This document shows, piece by piece, positions 6,532-11,490 of a stretch of 11,490 bases of DNA; the first letter of the stretch is position 1; each line of letters opens with the position of its first letter. The notes beneath the pieces were generated by a model. The model worked only from the letters and a program-made list of their open reading frames with translations. It was not told where the DNA came from and did not search any database. The DNA is from Bacillota bacterium (GTDB lineage: Bacteria > Bacillota > Bacilli > Paenibacillales > NBRC-103111): assembly GCA_023391955.1 (NCBI GenBank), contig JAEWAA010000359.1, positions 1 through 11,490 of the forward strand, read 5' to 3'. The position numbers and the translations under genes are program-made.

Positions 6532-7452
6532 ATGAACCCTTTTGCAGCTCTTAAGCAGGTCACGATCAGGGACTATATCGGGCACTGGCAGGCTGTAACG
6601 GAAGAGCAGCTTGCCTCTTGTCTGCCGGAGGAATGGCAGGTGCCGGACAAGCTGCGGGAATCTATGCATTATTCGCTGATGGCCGGAGGCAAGCGCCTGC
6701 GGCCTGTTCTTGTCTATGCCGCCGCAGAAGCGGCGGGCGGCAGCCCTGAGGCGGCGCGTTATGCCGCCAATGCCATCGAGATGATCCACACCTACTCGCT
6801 GATCCATGACGATCTGCCGGCGATGGACAATGACGACTTCCGCCGAGGCAAACCCACCAACCATAAGGTGTTTGGGGATGCTATGGCCATTCTGGCGGGG
6901 GATGCTCTCCTGACCCACGCCTTCTATTCCATTACCCAAGCGGGAAGAGCAGGAGGCGTTCCGGCGGAAACGGTGCTGGACATGATGGAGGAGCTGTCCG
7001 TTTATGCCGGCGCCAGAGGCATGGTAGGCGGCCAGGTGGCGGACATTTTGGGCGAGCAGGGAACCACCGGTAAGGAGCAGCTGGAATATATCCACACCCA
7101 CAAAACCGCCGATCTGATTGTTTTCTCTCTTAAGGCCGGAGGGCGTACGGCGGGAGCGAGTCCGGCGCAGCTGAAGGCGTTGGAAATCTACGGCTACAGC
7201 ATCGGCCTGGCATTCCAGATTCAGGATGATATACTGGATATCACCGGAGACGAATCCAAGCTTGGCAAACCCCTGCACAGCGACGAAGCCTCCCAGAAGG
7301 TGACGTATCCTTATCTGTATGGTCTGGAGGAGTCCCGGCGGAAGGTGGAGGAGCTCACCCAAGCGGGAAAACAAGCCGTGCTGGAAGCGCAATTCGCCGA
7401 CCCCCGCAGGCTCCTGGAGCTGGCGGATTATCTGGTGCACCGGGAGTTCTGA
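6532..7452 (+). CDS. ispA: Polyprenyl synthetase, probable farnesyl diphosphate synthase
   Basis: It condenses IPP with DMAPP and geranyl diphosphate to make farnesyl diphosphate, the precursor for undecaprenyl phosphate, menaquinone and heme O side chains. The 306-residue protein has the first aspartate-rich motif HDDLPAMDNDDFRRG (Asp93, Asp94, Asp99). The second motif is FQIQDDILDITGD (Asp232, Asp233, Asp236). Other family motifs are GGKRLRPVL, a Lys/Thr segment HTHKTADLI, and a C-terminal YLVHREF. The Pro-Ala insertion in the first motif fits bacterial farnesyl diphosphate synthases. Product length cannot be fixed by eye. ATG 6532 is preferred with GAGAG about 10 bases upstream; in-frame ATG 6508, overlapping xseB, is possible. 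The next gene, dxs, opens the same pathway. Confidence 0.93.
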   Translation: MNPFAALKQVTIRDYIGHWQAVTEEQLASCLPEEWQVPDKLRESMHYSLMAGGKRLRPVLVYAAAEAAGGSPEAARYAANAIEMIHTYSLIHDDLPAMDNDDFRRGKPTNHKVFGDAMAILAGDALLTHAFYSITQAGRAGGVPAETVLDMMEELSVYAGARGMVGGQVADILGEQGTTGKEQLEYIHTHKTADLIVFSLKAGGRTAGASPAQLKALEIYGYSIGLAFQIQDDILDITGDESKLGKPLHSDEASQKVTYPYLYGLEESRRKVEELTQAGKQAVLEAQFADPRRLLELADYLVHREF

Positions 7453-7477
7453 CCGTACCGGACGCCCCAGCGGGTGA

Positions 7478-7538
7478 AGTCCGGATGGAATCCGCTTTCC
7501 TAAACGCCTCTTTTCGCGTTGTGGCGGTTTTCCGGACT
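7478..7538 (+). repeat. Inverted repeat and nested hairpins between ispA and dxs, possible terminator
   Basis: AGTCCGGA (7478-7485) is perfectly repeated in inverse as TCCGGACT (7531-7538). Inside it lie CCGC (7492-7495) with GCGG (7524-7527), and AACGC (7503-7507) with GCGTT (7516-7520) around an 8-base loop. GCGG is followed by TTTT, so the nested structure could end ispA transcripts, though the T-tract is short. The outer arm ends just before the dxs -10 region. No gene is present in the 131-base gap. Confidence 0.42.
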
Positions 7539-7548
7539 GTGATATAAT
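7519..7548 (+). promoter_or_regulatory. Putative extended -10 sigma-A promoter for dxs
   Basis: TATAAT (7543-7548) is preceded by TGA, giving the full extended form TGNTATAAT. A weak -35, TTGTGG (7519-7524), sits 18 bases upstream. Transcription would start near 7555, leaving about 29 bases of leader. An extended -10 can compensate for the poor -35. This gives dxs-tlyA an internal promoter separate from the folD-xse-ispA run. Confidence 0.65.
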
Positions 7549-7583
7549 GATGCATATTTAAACACGAAAGCGGGGCTACAATA

Positions 7584-9464
7584 GTGCTCGATCAAATCAA
7601 CCAGCCGGAAGACCTGAAAAAGCTGAATATGGAGCAGTTGGAGGCTTTAACGGGAGAGATTCGGAGGTTTCTGATCGAAAAACTCTCGTTGACGGGAGGA
7701 CATCTGGCGCCCAATCTGGGCGTTGTGGAATTGACCTTGGCCCTGCATTATTACTACCAGTCCCCTCAGGACAAGATCATATTCGACGTCGGACACCAAT
7801 CGTACGTGCATAAGATCCTTACGGGGCGCAAGGGGGATTTCGATACCCTGCGCAAGTACAAGGGACTGTGCGGCTTCGTCAAACGCAGCGAAAGCGAGCA
7901 TGATGTTTGGGAGGCCGGGCACAGCAGCACCTCCTTATCGGCGGCTATGGGCTTTGCCAGCGCCAGGGACCTGCAGAAGAAGTCCAACAAAGTTGTAGCA
8001 GTGATCGGCGACGGCGCCATGACCGGCGGCATGGCCTTCGAGGCCATGAACCATATCGGCCACGAGGGGAAGAATCTCGTGGTGATTCTCAATGACAATG
8101 AAATGTCCATCGCCCCCAATGTGGGCGCTATGCATAATTATTTAAGCAAAATCCGCTCGGACCGTCATTATCTGAAGGCCAAGGACGATGTGGAGTACCT
8201 CCTCAAAAAAATTCCGGCTATCGGCGGCAAGGTCGCTAAAACCGTGGAGAAGCTGAAGGATTCCTTTAAGTACCTCCTGGTAAACGGTGTTCTGTTTGAA
8301 GAGCTGGGCTTTCAGTATATGGGTCCGGTGGACGGCCATAATCTGCCCCAGCTGCTGGAAACCCTGCGCCAGGCGGATAACCTGGAGGGTCCCGTTCTTA
8401 TCCACGTGCTGACCACCAAGGGCAAGGGCTATTCCCCTGCAGAGGCGGATTCCCACACCTGGCACGGCATCAGCCCCTACAAAATCGAATCCGGTCAGGT
8501 GATGAAATCCTCCGGCCCCCCCATGTACACGGAGGTCTTCGGCAATACCCTGATGGAGCTGGCAGAGGCGGACAGCCGGATCGTGGCCGTCACTCCGGCT
8601 ATGCCGGGAGGCTCGGGCCTGCTGAAGTTCCAGGCACGCTTTCCTGACCGCATGATCGATGTGGGCATCGCCGAGCAGCATGCCGCCACCTTTTGCGCCG
8701 GTTTGGCCATGGAGGGGATGAAGCCGGTTTATGCCGTCTATTCTACCTTCATGCAGCGGGCTTATGACCAGATTGTCCACGACATAGCCCGGCAGAACCT
8801 GAATGTGGTGTTTGCTATTGACCGGGCCGGTTTCGTAGGGCCTGACGGAGAAACACACCAGGGGATTTATGATATGGCCTTTATGCGCAGCATCCCCAAT
8901 CTTACGGTGATGATGCCCAAGGATGAGCAGGAGCTGCGCTCCATGCTGTATACTGCGTTCCAGTATGATGACGGCCCTATTGCCGTGCGGTATCCCCGCA
9001 TTAACGGCAGAGGGGTGGAGCTGGCGCCGATGTCGCTTATTCCCATCGGCAGCTGGGAAGTGGTACGGGGCGGTACCGATGCGGCTGTGCTGGCGGTTGG
9101 GCCTATGGTGGAGGTGGCGGAGGAAGCCGCCCACATCCTGGCCGGGCATGGCATATCCCTCCGTGTAGTGAACGCCCGGTTTATTAAACCGATGGATCAG
9201 GCCATGCTCCTTAGCCTTGCAGCGGAACGCCTGCCGCTCATCACCATGGAGGAGGGCGTCCGGATGGGCGGCTTCGGTTCGGCTGTGCTGGAATTTTATG
9301 CCGATCATGATATTTACGGGCTGGCGGTGAAAAACCTGGCTATTCCCGATTATTTTGTTGAACACGGAAGCATCAAGGAACAGCGGGCGGAGGTCGGGCT
9401 TACAGCCGAAAGCGTAGCCGGACAGCTGGCCGCCTTCATCCAGAAGAAACGGCAGCATGCCTGA
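7584..9464 (+). CDS. dxs: 1-deoxy-D-xylulose-5-phosphate synthase
   Basis: This thiamine-diphosphate enzyme condenses pyruvate and glyceraldehyde 3-phosphate in the first committed step of the MEP isoprenoid pathway. It is 626 residues, normal for the family. GGHLAPNLGVVELT carries the conserved His40, and FDVGHQSYVHKILTGR follows. The cofactor motif is GDGAMTGGMAFEA … NDNEMSIAPNVGA. The C-terminal half has DVGIAEQHAATFCAGLA with the catalytic Glu364, and DRAGFVGPDGETHQGIYD. The start is GTG 7584 with CGGGG 8 bases upstream; the first in-frame ATG (7629) would remove conserved residues. ispA immediately upstream uses products of the same pathway, and tlyA follows after 33 bases. Confidence 0.97.
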   Translation: MLDQINQPEDLKKLNMEQLEALTGEIRRFLIEKLSLTGGHLAPNLGVVELTLALHYYYQSPQDKIIFDVGHQSYVHKILTGRKGDFDTLRKYKGLCGFVKRSESEHDVWEAGHSSTSLSAAMGFASARDLQKKSNKVVAVIGDGAMTGGMAFEAMNHIGHEGKNLVVILNDNEMSIAPNVGAMHNYLSKIRSDRHYLKAKDDVEYLLKKIPAIGGKVAKTVEKLKDSFKYLLVNGVLFEELGFQYMGPVDGHNLPQLLETLRQADNLEGPVLIHVLTTKGKGYSPAEADSHTWHGISPYKIESGQVMKSSGPPMYTEVFGNTLMELAEADSRIVAVTPAMPGGSGLLKFQARFPDRMIDVGIAEQHAATFCAGLAMEGMKPVYAVYSTFMQRAYDQIVHDIARQNLNVVFAIDRAGFVGPDGETHQGIYDMAFMRSIPNLTVMMPKDEQELRSMLYTAFQYDDGPIAVRYPRINGRGVELAPMSLIPIGSWEVVRGGTDAAVLAVGPMVEVAEEAAHILAGHGISLRVVNARFIKPMDQAMLLSLAAERLPLITMEEGVRMGGFGSAVLEFYADHDIYGLAVKNLAIPDYFVEHGSIKEQRAEVGLTAESVAGQLAAFIQKKRQHA

Positions 9465-9497
9465 GGCTTCGGCCTTGGAAGCGCCTGGGAGGACAGC

Positions 9498-10364
9498 GTG
9501 GCTAAAGAGAAGGAACGGATAGACGTCCTGCTTGTTGAGCAGGGCTATTATGAAAGCAGGGAGAAGGCCAAGGCCGCCGTGATGGCGGGACTGGTTTTTA
9601 CCGGAACGGAACGGCTGGAGAAACCCGGCATGAAAATCGCCAGGGATCTACCGCTGACCGTCAAAGGAGCTCCCCACCCTTATGTCAGCCGCGGCGGGCT
9701 GAAGCTGGAGAAGGCGATCCGTGCCTTCGGTCTGGATCTTAACGGCGCCGCCATGATGGATATAGGCGCATCCACCGGCGGGTTTACGGATTGTGCGCTG
9801 CAGAACGGGGCATCCCGGGTGTACGCCATTGATGTAGGGTACAATCAATTGGATTATTCCCTCCGCAATGACCCCCGGGTGCATGTGATGGAACGGACGA
9901 ATTTCCGGTATATGGAGCCGGAGCATCTGGAAGGATATGTGCCAAACTTCGCCTCCATTGATGTTTCCTTCATCTCACTCCGGCTGATTCTGCCCACATT
10001 GGCCAAGCTGATGTCCGGCGGCGGCCGGATTGTCGCCTTGATCAAGCCTCAATTCGAGGCGGGGCGGGAGCAGGTGGGCAAATCCGGGGTGGTCCGGGAT
10101 GCCAAGGTGCATGAATCTGTGCTGGAAACCGTGCTGGAATTCGCCTGCCAGCTGGGTTTTGTTCTGGAGGGGCTTACTTACTCGCCTATCACCGGTGGAG
10201 AGGGAAATGTGGAGTTTCTGGCATTCTGGACCTACAAGGGGACGCTGTTGTCCCCAGACAGCGGCGGGTACAAGGCTGCATCTACAGAAAAACCGGACTT
10301 CACACCGTTGATCCGGGATACTGTCCATCAAGCCCACCATACCTTCCGCTCCACACCGGGTTGA
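9498..10364 (+). CDS. tlyA: TlyA/YqxC family rRNA 2'-O-methyltransferase
   Basis: The protein belongs to the TlyA family, whose characterised members methylate ribose 2'-O of 23S rRNA C1920 and, in some species, 16S rRNA C1409. Loss gives capreomycin resistance in mycobacteria, but activity here is inferred. The 288 residues comprise an N-terminal S4 RNA-binding domain (about 7-65, IDVLLVEQGYYESREKAKAAVMAG in substance) and an FtsJ-like Rossmann domain. SRGGLKLEKA, the SAM motif DIGASTGGF (88-96), DVGYNQLDYSLR, IDVSFISL, LIKPQFEAG and GGEGNVEF supply the expected Lys-Asp-Lys-Glu residues. The start is GTG 9498, with TGGGAGGA just upstream. A polar tail of about 40 residues follows the domain. 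Synteny with B. subtilis yqxC agrees. Confidence 0.92.
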   Translation: MAKEKERIDVLLVEQGYYESREKAKAAVMAGLVFTGTERLEKPGMKIARDLPLTVKGAPHPYVSRGGLKLEKAIRAFGLDLNGAAMMDIGASTGGFTDCALQNGASRVYAIDVGYNQLDYSLRNDPRVHVMERTNFRYMEPEHLEGYVPNFASIDVSFISLRLILPTLAKLMSGGGRIVALIKPQFEAGREQVGKSGVVRDAKVHESVLETVLEFACQLGFVLEGLTYSPITGGEGNVEFLAFWTYKGTLLSPDSGGYKAASTEKPDFTPLIRDTVHQAHHTFRSTPG

Positions 10365-10424
10365 ACTTTTCTTAGGATAATGATACACAGCTTGCAGGAT
10401 TTTCTTTAATCTCCTAGAAAAAGT
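10365..10424 (+). repeat. Inverted repeat after tlyA
   Basis: ACTTTTCTTAGGA (10365-10377) pairs with TCCTAGAAAAAGT (10412-10424) over 12 of 13 positions counting one G-T pair, around a 34-base AT-rich loop. It fills most of the 82-base gap between tlyA and the next gene. It is not a classical terminator because the loop is long and no T-tract follows. An operator or RNA structure in the leader of the next gene is possible. Confidence 0.38.
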
Positions 10425-10446
10425 ATTGTATTCGGGGGGATGCGGA

Positions 10447-10917
10447 ATGTACAGAGGCGACAGCCTGATTCTCTTGCTTCTCAGTGTCTTCATCATCGGA
10501 TGGCTGCTCTACCGGTTCCGGTTTTGGCTGATGGCCCCGCCCAAGGGGAGACCTGCCATTGACCCGGACCCGGAGGTACCGTCTACGGCAGCAGTAGAGC
10601 TGTTGGAATTTTCGGGATATGAGGTATTGACGGGCAAACGCCGGATACCCATCCAGATTCAGGTGAATGACAGAGAGTTGCTGGAGAGCAGGCTGTTCAT
10701 CGATCATTTCGCCGCGGAAGAGGAAAAGCTGTATGTGGTCAAGGTTGCCCGGGACCGTAAGCCCCTGGATTGGACAGGCAGCGGGCTGCGTGACCAGCTT
10801 CTGGTCTACCAGCTGCTGTATCCGGAGGCGGAAGGGATTCTGTACGTGGACCCCAGGCAAAAAACGATTGAAAAAATCCGCTTCGATGTTCCGGAGGAGG
10901 AAAGCCGCACCTCATAA
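10447..10917 (+). CDS. Membrane-anchored protein with a degenerate RecB/Cas4-like nuclease domain (hypothetical)
   Basis: I do not recognise this 156-residue protein as a named family. It has one N-terminal hydrophobic helix (about residues 6-22), a basic Arg/Phe/Trp stop-transfer segment, and a Pro-rich linker (30-46). A domain follows from about 48. That domain resembles the PD-(D/E)XK fold of RecB/Cas4 enzymes: an AVELLEFSGYEV helix, Asp86 in LFIDHF, a YVVKVAR strand (96-102), and Gln117-x3-Tyr121 in RDQLLVYQ. The strand would normally carry E-x-K (VEVK), but here reads Lys99-Val100-Ala101, so catalysis is probably lost. GGGGGGA (10434-10440), six bases before ATG 10447, supports this start. 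It lies between tlyA and argR, where B. subtilis has no gene, and ends 46 bases before argR. Confidence 0.72.
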   Translation: MYRGDSLILLLLSVFIIGWLLYRFRFWLMAPPKGRPAIDPDPEVPSTAAVELLEFSGYEVLTGKRRIPIQIQVNDRELLESRLFIDHFAAEEEKLYVVKVARDRKPLDWTGSGLRDQLLVYQLLYPEAEGILYVDPRQKTIEKIRFDVPEEESRTS

Positions 10918-10951
10918 AGGATGCGCTTACGTGGCAGCACCGTCAAATCGT

Positions 10952-10959
10952 AAGGAGGA
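10952..10959 (+). promoter_or_regulatory. Near-perfect ribosome binding site of argR
   Basis: AAGGAGGA ends 4 bases before ATG 10964. The reading frame stays open upstream to 10667, over the preceding gene, but this site and the ArgR length fix the start. Confidence 0.85.
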
Positions 10960-10963
10960 CAAT

Positions 10964-11413
10964 ATGAAAGGCCAACGTCATCTGAAAATCAGGGAGATCC
11001 TGGCGTCGCAGGATATAGAGACCCAGGACGAGCTTGTGGAAGCGCTCCGCACCGCCGGCTACAATGTGACCCAAGCTACTGTCTCCCGGGATATCAAGGA
11101 GCTTCACCTGATCAAAACCCCCTTAAGCAGCGGCCATTACAAGTATGCGCTTCCCAGTGAGCAGCGGGTGAATCCGGTATCCCGGCTGAAGCGTGTGCTG
11201 TCTGAGCATTTTGTCGGCATTGATTATACGGAGAATCTCATCGTCATGAAAAGCATGCCGGGCACTGCCAATGCCATCGGGGCCTTGCTGGACAGCCTGG
11301 AGTGGCCCGAATTGATGGGCACCATCTGCGGCGACGATACCATTCTTATGATCTGCCGCAGCCGCGAGCAAAGCCAGGAAATCGTTCGCCGGATTACCGC
11401 CATGCTGTCCTGA
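10964..11413 (+). CDS. argR: Arginine repressor ArgR/AhrC
   Basis: This hexameric, arginine-responsive regulator represses arginine biosynthesis and activates catabolism. The 149 residues equal the length of B. subtilis AhrC. The N-terminal winged helix (MKGQRHLKIREIL, then the recognition helix QATVSRDIKEL at 37-47) binds ARG boxes. A linker near 65-72 leads to the C-terminal domain (RLKRVLSEHFVGIDYTENL) with PGTANAIGALLD and GTICGDDTILMICRS. In that domain Asp124 and Asp125 match the arginine-binding residues of the family. In B. subtilis the gene lies next to recN, but no recN start is visible here. The last four codons lie in the upstream arm of the terminator. Confidence 0.97.
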   Translation: MKGQRHLKIREILASQDIETQDELVEALRTAGYNVTQATVSRDIKELHLIKTPLSSGHYKYALPSEQRVNPVSRLKRVLSEHFVGIDYTENLIVMKSMPGTANAIGALLDSLEWPELMGTICGDDTILMICRSREQSQEIVRRITAMLS

Positions 11414-11437
11414 ATCTCAGGGCGGCTTTTTTTATTT
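11404..11437 (+). terminator. Intrinsic terminator overlapping the end of argR
   Basis: A 10-base-pair stem (11404-11413 with 11417-11426, including two G-T pairs) closes an ATC loop. It is followed at once by seven T, then ATTT. The upstream arm consists of the last argR codons and its TGA stop. The 53 bases after it contain no supported gene or promoter before the window ends. Confidence 0.85.
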
Positions 11438-11490
11438 GGGGGAAATCATCTGCAGAAAAATAAAATTGGTATAGGTGTTCCCTTTTTCCG

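Noticed and set aside
6262..7440. 392-residue minus-strand frame opposite xseB and ispA
   Set aside because: It crosses two well-supported genes on the other strand, has no recognisable motif, and results from GC-rich codon use.
8142..9458. 438-residue minus-strand frame opposite dxs
   Set aside because: Shadow of dxs, with no ribosome site or domain pattern.
10667..10963. N-terminal extension of ArgR
   Set aside because: It overlaps the preceding gene in another frame, is Cys/Trp/Arg-rich nonsense, and the AAGGAGGA site sets the start at 10964.
11451..11476. Possible ARG box after argR
   Set aside because: It is AT-rich but lacks the paired TGAAT/ATTCA half-sites expected for an ArgR operator.

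Overview
This window looks like a housekeeping stretch of a Paenibacillus-type Firmicute chromosome. The evidence is the gene order accB-accC-yqhY-…-nusB-folD-xseA-xseB-ispA-dxs-tlyA-…-argR, which follows the Bacillus subtilis order apart from three added genes. Purine-rich Shine-Dalgarno sites, fairly GC-rich coding DNA and the style of the intergenic repeat also fit. The genus is an inference from protein and repeat style, not from a database match. All genes are on the + strand, and the long minus-strand reading frames are shadows.

Region 1 (1-1799) holds the end of accB, cut by the window edge but with its biotinyl-lysine motif intact, and all of accC. These are the carrier and biotin carboxylase of acetyl-CoA carboxylase. 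Region 2 (1800-3206) begins with a good sigma-A-type promoter. It carries an Asp23-family envelope module: yqhY, a two-helix membrane protein with its own Asp23-like domain (AmaP type), and a 75-residue DUF2273-type membrane protein. A strong stem-loop without a T-tract separates the first two.

Region 3 (3207-7452) carries nusB, a 264-base intergenic region containing a large imperfect palindrome that resembles a dispersed repeat, then folD, xseA, xseB and ispA. These last four are packed tightly; xseA and xseB overlap by 8 bases. FolD has cysteine in place of glycine at two normally conserved motif positions.

Region 4 (7453-10364) starts with an extended -10 promoter inside an inverted-repeat region, followed by dxs and tlyA, both with GTG starts. 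IspA and Dxs act in the same isoprenoid pathway. Region 5 (10365-11490) has an AT-rich gap with an inverted repeat, an unfamiliar gene for a membrane-anchored protein, and argR. The unfamiliar protein resembles a RecB/Cas4-like PD-(D/E)XK nuclease whose acidic-x-Lys catalytic motif appears lost. A strong intrinsic terminator starts inside the last argR codons and closes the cluster. The final 53 bases show no supported gene.

Most of the window is ordinary core metabolism. The items most worth a second look are the orphan nuclease-like membrane protein and the palindromic repeat upstream of folD.
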